Below are positions 40,626-48,632 of a DNA stretch of 64,000 nucleotides, in pieces. This DNA is from Jiangella endophytica (GTDB lineage Bacteria; Actinomycetota; Actinomycetes; Jiangellales; Jiangellaceae), in contig NZ_QVAI01000001.1 in the NCBI RefSeq assembly GCF_003427025.1, forward strand, positions 868,001-932,000. Direction: 5' to 3'. The notes beneath the pieces are model-generated. The model was not told the DNA's origin. It did not search any database and saw only the letters and a program-made list of their open reading frames with translations. Made by a program: the position numbers and the translations under genes. Numbering within the stretch: position 1 is the first letter of the stretch; every line of letters begins with the position of its first letter.

Positions 40626-41638
40626 CGGGCCACATTCCCTTCGTGCAGGCTCACGTCCTCGCCGACCGGCCGCAGGCAGCGGACCGGATGCGGCACGATC
40701 GGCGTGCCGAGCTCGGTCACCGCCGGCGGACCGGACAGGCACTCGGCCACCGCTCGCTCGCAGCGCGGCTGGAAGGCACACCCACGGTCCCACGCGACGG
40801 TGTCGCGCGCCGAACCGGGAATGGTGTGCAGCAGGTCGGCCGGATCGTCGTCGTCGATGCGCGGGATGGACTGCAGCAGGCCGTCGGTGTACGGGTGCGA
40901 CGGCCGGGCGAACAGGTCCTTCGTCCCCGCCGACTCGACGATGCGGCCGGAGTACATGACATGGACGTCGTCGCAGAGACCGGCGACGACACCGAGGTCG
41001 TGGGTGATCATGATCATTCCGCAGCCGCTCTCGGCGACCAGCGTGCGCAGCAGGTCGAGGATCTGCGCCTGGATGGTGACGTCGAGCGCCGTCGTCGGCT
41101 CGTCGGCGATCAGCAGCTTCGGCCGGCAGGCGATCGCGATGGCGATCATGACCCGCTGGCGCATGCCGCCGGAGAGCTGGTGCGGGTACTCGCCGAGTCG
41201 GCGGACCGGGTCGGGGATGCCGACCCGGCGCAGCAGCTGCTCGGCCTCGGTCTTCGCCTCGCCCTTGCTCAGCCCGGCGTGCCGGGTGAGCACCTCGACC
41301 AGCTGCTTGCCATTGGTGACCACCGGGTTCAGCGACGTCATCGGGTCCTGGAAGATCATCGCGACGTCACGACCGCGGACGTCGCGCAGCTCGCGCTGGT
41401 CCATCGAGGTCAGCTCGTTGCCGTCCAGGGTGACGGTGCCGCCGACGCTCACGCCGCGGGACGGCAGCAGGCCCATGACGGCCAGCGACGTCACCGACTT
41501 GCCGGACCCGGACTCGCCGACGATGCCGACGGACTGGCCCGCGGCGACGTCGAACGTGACGCCGTCGACGGCCCGCACGGGCTGCTGGCCGGAACGGGTG
41601 AACGTGACGGACAGGTCGCGCACTTCGAGCAGCGTCAT
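40622..41638 (-). CDS. Peptide/opine ABC transporter ATP-binding protein (OppD/DppD type)
   Basis: A 338-residue ATPase with Walker A GESGSGKSVTSLAVMG, signature LSGGMRQRVMIAIAIACRP and Walker B LLIADEPTTALD. The C-terminal OppD/DppD extension has WDRGCAFQPRCERAVAECL. It is four bases downstream of the OppC-type gene and overlaps the OppF-type gene by four bases. Confidence 0.9.
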   Translation of the reverse strand: MTLLEVRDLSVTFTRSGQQPVRAVDGVTFDVAAGQSVGIVGESGSGKSVTSLAVMGLLPSRGVSVGGTVTLDGNELTSMDQRELRDVRGRDVAMIFQDPMTSLNPVVTNGKQLVEVLTRHAGLSKGEAKTEAEQLLRRVGIPDPVRRLGEYPHQLSGGMRQRVMIAIAIACRPKLLIADEPTTALDVTIQAQILDLLRTLVAESGCGMIMITHDLGVVAGLCDDVHVMYSGRIVESAGTKDLFARPSHPYTDGLLQSIPRIDDDDPADLLHTIPGSARDTVAWDRGCAFQPRCERAVAECLSGPPAVTELGTPIVPHPVRCLRPVGEDVSLHEGNVAR

Positions 41639-41642
41639 CGGG

Positions 41643-42572
41643 TCACCGCCGGAACTTCGGGTCGAGGGCCTCGCGCAGCGACTCGCCCACCAGGGTGAAG
41701 CCGAGCGCGGCGAGGACGATGGCCAGGCCGGGGTAGATCGCCAGCATGGGCGCCGACGTCAGGGTGTCCTGTGCGTCGGTGAGCATGCGGCCCCACTCCG
41801 GCGCCGACGGGTCGCTGCCGGACAGGCCGAGGAAGGCCAGCCCGGCCGCCTCGACGATGGCCAGCGCCAGGGTCAGCGTGCCCTGCACGATGACCGGGGT
41901 GAACGAGTTCGGCAGCACGTGCCGGAACACGATCGCCGAGCGTGAGATGCCCAGCGAGCGCGCCGCCAGCACGTAGTCGGCGCCGCGTTGCCCGAGCATC
42001 TCGCCGCGCAGCAGCCGGGCGAAGATCGGCACGTTCACCACCGCGATCGCGATCATCACCGAGGTGAGGCTCTGGCCGAGCATCGCGGCGACGGCGATGG
42101 CGAACAGCAGGCCGGGCACCGACAGCATGATGTCGACGAACCGCATGACCGTGGTGTCGACCCAGCCGCCGAACGCGCCGGCCAGGACGCCGAGCGCGAT
42201 GCCGGCGACGGCGCCCAGCGCCAGCGCGACGACGCCGATCAGCAACGACTGCCGGGCGCCGTAGATGATCCGGGAGAACACGTCGCGGCCGAGCGGGTCG
42301 ATGCCCAGCCAGTGCTCGGCCGACGGGCCCGGGTACTGGCCCGGGCGGACCTGGTCCAGCCAGGAGTTGTCCGTCGGGGAATACGGCGCGATCAGCGGCG
42401 CGAAGACCGCGACCAGGACGAAGACGGCGATGAGCACCATGCCCACGACCGCCATCGGGTTGCGCACCAGCCGGCGCAGGGCCTCGCGGCCTAGGCTGGA
42501 CGGCGGCCGCGCGGCCGCCTCCGCCGGGGCCGGTCCGCCCGGCTCGCCGGCGACCACCTCGTTGACGCTCAT
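41643..42572 (-). CDS. Peptide/opine ABC transporter permease (OppC/DppC type)
   Basis: A 309-residue permease. The OppC N-terminal domain includes NPMAVVGMVLIAVFVLVAVF and HWLGIDPLGRDVFSRIIYGA; six helices follow, with the EAA-like loop YVLAARSLGISRSAIVFRHV. Its ATG lies in an ATGA overlap with the OppB-type gene. Confidence 0.9.
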   Translation of the reverse strand: MSVNEVVAGEPGGPAPAEAAARPPSSLGREALRRLVRNPMAVVGMVLIAVFVLVAVFAPLIAPYSPTDNSWLDQVRPGQYPGPSAEHWLGIDPLGRDVFSRIIYGARQSLLIGVVALALGAVAGIALGVLAGAFGGWVDTTVMRFVDIMLSVPGLLFAIAVAAMLGQSLTSVMIAIAVVNVPIFARLLRGEMLGQRGADYVLAARSLGISRSAIVFRHVLPNSFTPVIVQGTLTLALAIVEAAGLAFLGLSGSDPSAPEWGRMLTDAQDTLTSAPMLAIYPGLAIVLAALGFTLVGESLREALDPKFRR

Positions 42573-43573
42573 GAGACCCTCACCCGCGGATCGAGCAACC
42601 CGTAGACCAGGTCGACGATCATGTTGATGACGACGTACACGACGGCGATGACCAGGATGAACCCCTGAATGGTCGGGAAGTCGCGTTGCACGATCGCGTC
42701 GGCCATGAACTTGCCGACGCCGGCGAACGCGAACACGGTCTCGGTGAGCACCGCGCCGGCCAGCAGGACGCCGAGCTGCAGGCCGATGACGGTCGTGACC
42801 GGCAGCATCGCGTTCTTCAGCACGTGCCGCCGGGTGATCGTGCCCGGCAGCAGGCCCTTGGCCTCGGCGGTGCGCACGTAGTCCTCGTTGACGACGTTGA
42901 GGACCGACGCCCGCGTGATGCGGACGATCACCGCGAGCGGGATGGACGCCAGTGCCACCGCAGGCAGGATCAGGTGCTGGATGGCGTCCCAGCTGGCGTC
43001 GAGATTGCCGGTGATGATCCCGTCGAGGACGTAGAACCCGGTGGGATGCTCCGCCCGGGCCCTCGGGTCGGCCCGGCCGGCCGTGGGCAGCCAGCCGAGC
43101 TCGACCGAGAAGACGTACTTGAGGAGGTAGGCGAGGAAGAAGATCGGGATGGTCACGCCGAGCAGCGAGCCCGTGACGGCGAGGCTGTCGACCCAGGTGC
43201 CGTAACGCCGGGCCGCGAGGTACCCGAGCGGTATCCCGACGCAGACGGCGATCAGCAACGCCGCGACGGCCAGCTCGATGGTAGCCGGGAACCGGCGCAG
43301 CATCTCGTCGATGACCGGCTGTCCGGTCTGCAGCGACGCGCCGAAGTCGAGCCGGACGGCCCGCCCCAGGAACTGGAGGTACTGCTCCCAGAGCGGGCGG
43401 TCCAGGCCCAGCTGCGATTCGATCGCCGCGACGGCCTCCGGCGTGGCCCGTTCTCCCAGCAGCGCTTGTGCCGGACCGCCGGGAAGGGCTCGGACCCATG
43501 CGAACAGCAGGACCGAGAGACCCAGCAGGATCGGGACGAGCAGGAGAAGGCGCCGGACGATGAATCTCAGCAC
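42569..43573 (-). CDS. Peptide/opine ABC transporter permease (OppB/DppB type)
   Basis: A 334-residue permease starting MLRFIVRRLLLLVPILLGLS, typical of OppB/DppB. The cytoplasmic loop DYVRTAEAKGLLPGTITRRH docks the ATPase. It starts 7 bases after the binding-protein stop and forms the channel with the OppC-type subunit. Confidence 0.9.
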   Translation of the reverse strand: MLRFIVRRLLLLVPILLGLSVLLFAWVRALPGGPAQALLGERATPEAVAAIESQLGLDRPLWEQYLQFLGRAVRLDFGASLQTGQPVIDEMLRRFPATIELAVAALLIAVCVGIPLGYLAARRYGTWVDSLAVTGSLLGVTIPIFFLAYLLKYVFSVELGWLPTAGRADPRARAEHPTGFYVLDGIITGNLDASWDAIQHLILPAVALASIPLAVIVRITRASVLNVVNEDYVRTAEAKGLLPGTITRRHVLKNAMLPVTTVIGLQLGVLLAGAVLTETVFAFAGVGKFMADAIVQRDFPTIQGFILVIAVVYVVINMIVDLVYGLLDPRVRVS

Positions 43574-43580
43574 GTGTCGA

Positions 43581-45257
43581 TCAGCCCTCGATGTCGACCA
43601 GCTTGAAGTACTCGAGGCTGACCGGCGACGGGGTGTAGCCCGTGATGTCGCCGGCGAGCGCGAGCAGCGGCTGGTTGTGGACGAACGGGACGCCGGGGAT
43701 GTAGTCGTAGAGCAGCTGGTTGATCTCCTGGTAGAGCGTCTCGCGCTGCGCCTGGTCGGTCATCCCCAGGGCCTCGTTCAGCTTGCCCTGGATGGTCGGG
43801 TCGGCGAAGCCGAACTCCGGCCGGTCCTGGCGGAAGAACGTGCCGATGAAGTTGTCCGGGTCGGCGTAGTCGCCGGTCCAGCCCAGCAGGTGCAGCTGGC
43901 CGAGGCCGTCGCCCTGGATGTTCTGCAGGTAGTCGGGCGTCCACGGCACCGTCTTCGGGACGATGGTGAAGCCGACGGCCTGCAGGTCGGCGGCGAAGGA
44001 CTCGTACACGGCCTGCGGGTCCGGCATGTACGGCCGCGACACGTCCGACGGGTACCAGAACTCCAGCGTCAGGTTGGTCTCGCCGGACTCCTGGATGAGC
44101 TGACGGGCGAGGTCCGGGTCGTACTCGTAGCCCTCGATGCCGTCGTTGTAGCCCCACTGGTCCGGCGGGAGGAACTGGTTGGCGACGACGGCACCCTCCG
44201 GGTACGCGGCGTCGAGCAGCCCCTGCCGGTTCAGCGCGTGCGAGATGGCCTGGCGGATCTTCTCGTTCTGGAAGATCGGCAGCTTGTTGTTGAAGCCGAC
44301 GTAGCCGACGTTGAACGCCGGGCGCTCGACGACCTGGTCGCCGTTGCCCTCGATGGCACCGATGTCGGCGGCGTTGACACCCTCGTAGGCGTCGATCTCA
44401 CCGGCCTGCAGCGCCTGGAGGCGAGCGGTCGGGTCGGCGATCGGCCGGAAGATGATCTCGTCCAGCGCGGGCGCGTCGCCCCAGTAGTCGTCGTTGCGCT
44501 CCAGGACCAGGCTCTCGCCGCGGTCCCAGCTGACGAACTTGAACGGGCCGGTGCCGGCCACCACCTCGGAGCCGAAGCCGCCGCTGTAGGTGAAGGAGTC
44601 GCCGGACGCCACGATGTCGGTGCCGCCCTCCTCGATGGCCTTCGGGCTGGCGATCGAGAACGCCGGCAGCACCAGGCCGGCCAGCAGTGCCGACGACGGC
44701 TCGGTCAGCGTCAGCGTGGCGGTGAGCTCGTCGGTCGCCGCGCAGGACTGGTAGCGGCTGGTGTCGGGCGCGGAGTCGACCTCCTTGGTGGCGAAGCCAC
44801 CGAACACCGTCTGCCAGTAGTAGGTGACGTCACCGCTCTGCGCGGGGCCGGTGAAGTTGTACCAGCGGTCGAAGTTGAAGCAGACCGCCTCCGCGTCGAG
44901 CGGCTCGCCGTCGTGGAACGTGACGCCTTCGCGCAGGTGGAACGTGTAGGTCAGGCCGTCGTCGCTGACCTCCCACTCCTCGGCCAGGCCGGGCACGACC
45001 TCGGTGCTGCCGGGCTCGAGGGCGACCAGGGTCTCGTAGACCTGGAAGATCACGCGGAACGACTCGCCGTCGGAGACGTAGGCGGCGTCGAGGGTCTTGG
45101 GGTCCTCGGACGAGCCGAAGATGAAGGTCTTCGGGTCGCCGTTGTCGCCACTGCCGGTGTCACCCGAGCCGGCGTCGTCGCCGCCACAGGCTGCGGCCAG
45201 CAGCCCGACTGCGGCGGTGAGGGCGACGAGTCGCCCTGCCTTGCGGTGCACACGCAT
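43581..45257 (-). CDS. Peptide/opine-binding lipoprotein (family 5 solute-binding protein)
   Basis: A 558-residue DppA/OppA-type protein with signal MRVHRKAGRLVALTAAVGLL and lipobox AAACGGD. Family-5 features are GSSEDPKTLDAAYVSDGESF, LREGVTFHDGEPLDAEAVCF and the region GTGPFKFVSWDRGESLVLER. The start at 45257 has AAGGAGG upstream. As first gene of the run that continues into the Hyp catabolic genes, it probably binds Hyp-containing oligopeptides or a Hyp derivative; this is inferred from context. The 21-bp element lies about 160 bp upstream. Confidence 0.86.
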   Translation of the reverse strand: MRVHRKAGRLVALTAAVGLLAAACGGDDAGSGDTGSGDNGDPKTFIFGSSEDPKTLDAAYVSDGESFRVIFQVYETLVALEPGSTEVVPGLAEEWEVSDDGLTYTFHLREGVTFHDGEPLDAEAVCFNFDRWYNFTGPAQSGDVTYYWQTVFGGFATKEVDSAPDTSRYQSCAATDELTATLTLTEPSSALLAGLVLPAFSIASPKAIEEGGTDIVASGDSFTYSGGFGSEVVAGTGPFKFVSWDRGESLVLERNDDYWGDAPALDEIIFRPIADPTARLQALQAGEIDAYEGVNAADIGAIEGNGDQVVERPAFNVGYVGFNNKLPIFQNEKIRQAISHALNRQGLLDAAYPEGAVVANQFLPPDQWGYNDGIEGYEYDPDLARQLIQESGETNLTLEFWYPSDVSRPYMPDPQAVYESFAADLQAVGFTIVPKTVPWTPDYLQNIQGDGLGQLHLLGWTGDYADPDNFIGTFFRQDRPEFGFADPTIQGKLNEALGMTDQAQRETLYQEINQLLYDYIPGVPFVHNQPLLALAGDITGYTPSPVSLEYFKLVDIEG

Positions 45258-45588
45258 TGGTCCTCCTTGGTTCGACATGCGACAAAGCCGAGGGGGGCGG
45301 CCGGCTCGCGGATCTGGCGTCGGGACGCTCAGTAGGCTTGTGGCACCTCGGAATCCACCACCGGCACGGGCGTTCCGCGGCACCACAGAGCACACATCTA
45401 CCATCACAGCGAACTCAGTGCGATGTGCTATTGCACTACTGTGTCCTAATCGTAACGCGGTCGATTGCCCGCATTTGTCCCTACTCAGTGGAGGTCGGAT
45501 AGCGCGCTGCTGCAGGCATGACGGCGTGTCGGGGCGCCGGCCGGACGGTGGTGGCGGCCGGTCGCGGGCGACGTCCGAGTGGGGCCGG
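45258..45588. other. Intergenic region with the peptide-transporter promoter
   Basis: 331 bp between the binding-protein start and the cupin stop. The only clear signal is copy 4 of the 21-bp palindromic element at 45417-45437. No gene was recognised. Confidence 0.5.
45417..45437 (-). promoter_or_regulatory. Copy 4 of the 21-bp element upstream of the peptide-transporter operon
   Basis: AGTGCGAT-GTGCT-ATTGCACT, arms matching at seven of eight positions. On the minus strand TGCAAT could serve as a -10. It is the likely control site for the 13-kb run of import and Hyp genes. Confidence 0.62.
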
Positions 45589-46065
45589 TCAGAGCGGGTC
45601 GGACACCGCCAGGGGCGGGCCGACGAACTCGAGACCGTGGGCGTGCCCGATCGTGGCCAGCTGGTCGAAGTCGATCGGCGTGGGCAGGGTGGCGGACTGC
45701 TCGAAGAAGCGCTCCAACCCCGAGGGTGCGGTGACGATCAGCAGCCGGCCGGGCGTGTCGCCGACGTTCTGGAAGCAGTGCGGCGTGCCCCGCGGCCCGA
45801 ACGCCATGCCGCCGGTCGACGCCCGGAGCAGCCGCTCGCCGGCTTTGAAGCGGAAGTCGCCGTCGAGCACCCACCACAGCTCGTCCTCGCGGACGTGGGC
45901 GTGCAGTGCCGGCCCGCTCCCGGGGTGGACCAGCAGCTCGGCCACGGTCATCGAGCCGTGTGTTGCCTGGGTGCCGGCCTTGATGACGATGGTGTCGCCG
46001 GTCGGGGTCGGCAGCGTGCGGCCGGATCCGGGTGGGACGGCGAACGGCGGGACCTGCTCGGACAT
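45589..46065 (-). CDS. Cupin-domain protein
   Basis: A 158-residue cupin. The two conserved motifs are HPGSGPALHAHVREDELWWV (metal-binding His, His and Glu) and the second, PRGTPHCFQNVGDTPGRLL (His). Secreted signals are absent. Cupins of this kind can be dioxygenases, isomerases or binding proteins. It lies between the peptide-transporter promoter and the first metalloprotease, on the minus strand, with no clear operon partner. Confidence 0.8.
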   Translation of the reverse strand: MSEQVPPFAVPPGSGRTLPTPTGDTIVIKAGTQATHGSMTVAELLVHPGSGPALHAHVREDELWWVLDGDFRFKAGERLLRASTGGMAFGPRGTPHCFQNVGDTPGRLLIVTAPSGLERFFEQSATLPTPIDFDQLATIGHAHGLEFVGPPLAVSDPL

Positions 46066-46207
46066 GTCGCCTCCTCGCGCCGGTGTACCGCGCGGCCGAT
46101 GTGGCGCGGGCCGGCCGGTGGCGACGACTCGCGGCGATCCGGGCGGTGCTGCCGTCAGGCTACGCCGCGGGAGGCGAGTGCGGGAGGTCTTCGAGGCCTC
46201 GACCTAC

Positions 46208-46249
46208 TTGTTCAACGTGACCGGTGACAGTACAATATTACTCTCGTTT
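46208..46249 (+). promoter_or_regulatory. Promoter of M6-like protease 1 with weak copy of the 21-bp element
   Basis: TTGTTC (46208-46213), 17 nt, TACAAT (46231-46236) is a good sigma-70-like promoter. The -10 lies within AGTACAAT-ATTAC, whose reverse complement half ATTGTACT is identical to that of the furanose-importer copy. The centre (GTAAT on the minus strand) departs from GTGNN, so the element is degenerate. Confidence 0.5.
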
Positions 46250-46329
46250 CGCCTATACCGGCACAGAATCACCGCATCCCGGCGTCGCCGTCCGGTGACG
46301 CCGTCCCGCACCCCTGCCGAGGAGGATCT

Positions 46330-48423
46330 GTGTCTCCGACTTCGTCGCGACGCATCCGCCGGGTGCGGGCGCTGCTGATCGCCGTGGCCGCGTCCGCTCT
46401 GCTCTTCCCGCAGCTTGCCGGTGCCGAGGGCGCAAGCCCGTCCGGTGCCGCGCCGCTCGTCCCGATCGACCCGCAGGACTGGGACAGTCAGTACGACCTC
46501 ACCTGGGACGACTTCGTCCCGGTGCCGGGCGTGGACTGGACCGATCCGGAGCGGGAGCCGTCCGTCGACACCTGGCGGGCCGCGCTCGTCCTGGTCGACT
46601 ACCCGAACATGCCGTTCCAGATCAGCCAGCCGGAGGGGTCCACCATCTTCGGCAACCCGATCGGCGTCGGCGACGTCCCGCGCGAGGACGTCCCGTCGTT
46701 CTATCGCGACCTGCTCAACACTCCGAGCGAGCTCAACCACCGGCAGACGCTGAACTCGTACTGGATGGAGGACTCCTACGGCCAGTACGGCGTGGACGTC
46801 GACTCGTTCGGGCCGTTCCGGATGCCGCGCAACCACTTCGAGTACGGCAACTCGCCGTACGGCAACGCCGCCAGCTGCCCGCCGGGCTTCACCTGCAACG
46901 GCAACTTCACCCGCGACGCGCGTGCCCTGTACGAGGCGAGCGTCCCGGCCGAGGTGCGCAGCCAGTACGACCTCGTGTTCTTCATGGGCGCCGGCCTGGA
47001 CGAGTCCACCGCCTGGCAGGTGTTCGGCGAGATGATGTTCGACTCGCCGGAGGACGTGCCCGACGAGTGGGGCCCGCCGGCCGAGTTCGACCCGGACGGC
47101 GTCATGACGAACTGGATGCCGACCCGCTACATCCCGTGGACCACCTGGGCGGCCGGTTCGTTCACCTGGGCCAGCGCCGGCGGTGGCAGCGCCAACATGG
47201 CGGAGTCGTCGGGCACTGCCGGGTTCGCGCACGAGTTCACCCACCTGCTGGGGCTGGGCGACAACTACAACGGCGCCTTCGCGGTGCCGGCCCAGCGCAC
47301 CTTCACCGGCCAGTGGGACATGATGAGCCAGGGCTCGTGGAACGGCCCGACCGGCATGCACACCCGCTGGAAGGTCCCCGCCGACGGCGGCTCGACCGTC
47401 GGGCCGCACCACAGCATCCGCAACAAGCTCGAACTGGGCCTCATCGACACCGGCGACATCGTCGACCTCAGTCGCACCGGGCTGGCGTCGTCCGGTGTCG
47501 TCGTCACGAAGGTGCGGGCGCGAGCGGCGGGTCCGCAGGAGGACGAGCTGCTCGGGGTGCGGATCCGGCTCGACGGCGCCGCGCCGGTGGACCGCACGCC
47601 GTCCTGCCACCCGTCGACGGCCGGCCCGGAGTGCATGGGTCAGAGCGACTACACCAACTACACGCTCGAGGTGGTGCAGCAGCTCGGCGTCGACTCGTAC
47701 ACGCCCGGCAACGGCGTGCTGATCTACAAGAACAAGGACCGCGCCAGCAACTGCGGCACGGCCACCTGCTTCTCCTGGCTGATCGACCCCAACCCCGAGG
47801 ACATCGGGATGGTCGACTTCTACCAGCCCGACGGCACGCCGCGGATGGTCGTCACCGGCGACCCGCGGCAGGTCAACGACGCGACGTTCAACGCCGGCAC
47901 GAACTCGGGCACCTCGTACGAGTGGGTCGACGAGGCCAACCGGCTGCACTTCTACGTCGTCGACGTCGAGGAGGACGCCGACGGCGTGCGCACCTACACC
48001 GTCGCCGTCCGCTCGCTCGACGGCGACGGGCCGCAGGAGCGAGGTGTCGCGGTCGACGCCGGCGTGCCCAACCGGCACACCCCAGGCAAGGCGGCCACCT
48101 GCACGTTCCCGCTGGAGAACACCGGGAGTGCGGCGCCGGTCGACGCGTCGGCGCACCCGGGCGACGTCTCCGACGAGGTGGCGGCCGACGTCTACCGGCT
48201 CTCGGTGACGTCGTCCGGGGCCGGCTGGGACGCCGAGTTGTACAACGAGCTGGCCGCGAGCCGGTTCGGCGGCACCGTCGAGGTGCCCGTGTACGTCACC
48301 CGCACGCCGGGGGCGGTCCGGTCGACCACCGTCACGCTGACCGCGACCTCGGAGAGCGACCCGTCCGCGACGGCGACGGCCACCTGCGTGGTCGACGTCG
48401 CCGCCACCACTGTGCGGCGCTGA
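46330..48423 (+). CDS. Secreted M6-like (immune inhibitor A-type) metalloprotease, paralogue 1
   Basis: A 697-residue exported zinc protease starting at GTG behind GAGGAGG. The Sec signal ends near LLFPQLAGAEG. The mature N-terminal block PLVPIDPQDWDSQYDLTWDD is shared with the other paralogues. The zinc motif is HEFTHLLGLGD (His301, Glu302, His305, Asp311), in the HExxHxxGxxD pattern. Several paired cysteines (SCPPGFTC, NCGTATC) suggest disulfides. The C-terminal domain ends in a predicted beta-sandwich (TVTLTATSESDPSATATATC). It probably degrades extracellular protein; the neighbouring Hyp genes suggest hydroxyproline-rich proteins. It ends at a strong terminator. Confidence 0.86.
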   Translation: MSPTSSRRIRRVRALLIAVAASALLFPQLAGAEGASPSGAAPLVPIDPQDWDSQYDLTWDDFVPVPGVDWTDPEREPSVDTWRAALVLVDYPNMPFQISQPEGSTIFGNPIGVGDVPREDVPSFYRDLLNTPSELNHRQTLNSYWMEDSYGQYGVDVDSFGPFRMPRNHFEYGNSPYGNAASCPPGFTCNGNFTRDARALYEASVPAEVRSQYDLVFFMGAGLDESTAWQVFGEMMFDSPEDVPDEWGPPAEFDPDGVMTNWMPTRYIPWTTWAAGSFTWASAGGGSANMAESSGTAGFAHEFTHLLGLGDNYNGAFAVPAQRTFTGQWDMMSQGSWNGPTGMHTRWKVPADGGSTVGPHHSIRNKLELGLIDTGDIVDLSRTGLASSGVVVTKVRARAAGPQEDELLGVRIRLDGAAPVDRTPSCHPSTAGPECMGQSDYTNYTLEVVQQLGVDSYTPGNGVLIYKNKDRASNCGTATCFSWLIDPNPEDIGMVDFYQPDGTPRMVVTGDPRQVNDATFNAGTNSGTSYEWVDEANRLHFYVVDVEEDADGVRTYTVAVRSLDGDGPQERGVAVDAGVPNRHTPGKAATCTFPLENTGSAAPVDASAHPGDVSDEVAADVYRLSVTSSGAGWDAELYNELAASRFGGTVEVPVYVTRTPGAVRSTTVTLTATSESDPSATATATCVVDVAATTVRR

Positions 48424-48434
48424 CGCACATCCCA

Positions 48435-48473
48435 GCCGGCGCCGCGTGCCCCGCCCGGGCACGCGGCGCCGGC
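48435..48473. terminator. Terminator after M6-like protease 1
   Basis: GCCGGCGCCGCGTGCCC (48435-48451) pairs perfectly with 48457-48473 around a 5-nt loop, a 17-bp stem with no T-run. Confidence 0.8.
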
Positions 48474-48557
48474 CGGGATCCGTGTCGTCCGGACGCTCTT
48501 CCGCAGCGCGCCCGGCCGTCCGGACGTGCGGTCACCGCCTCCGTTCGGGGGAGTGAC

Positions 48558-48578
48558 GAGAAAATGTGCAATGTCGTA
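48558..48578 (+). promoter_or_regulatory. Weak copy of the 21-bp element upstream of M6-like protease 2
   Basis: GAGAAAAT-GTGCA-ATGTCGTA matches the core GTGNN-ATKNY but not the last three bases. It lies 55 bp upstream of the protease start. A TATTTTAT stretch follows and may be the -10. Confidence 0.4.
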
Positions 48579-48632
48579 TTTTATCTACACCAAGCCGCTG
48601 CCCGGGTCTCGGGCAGTACGTAAGGAGAGCGC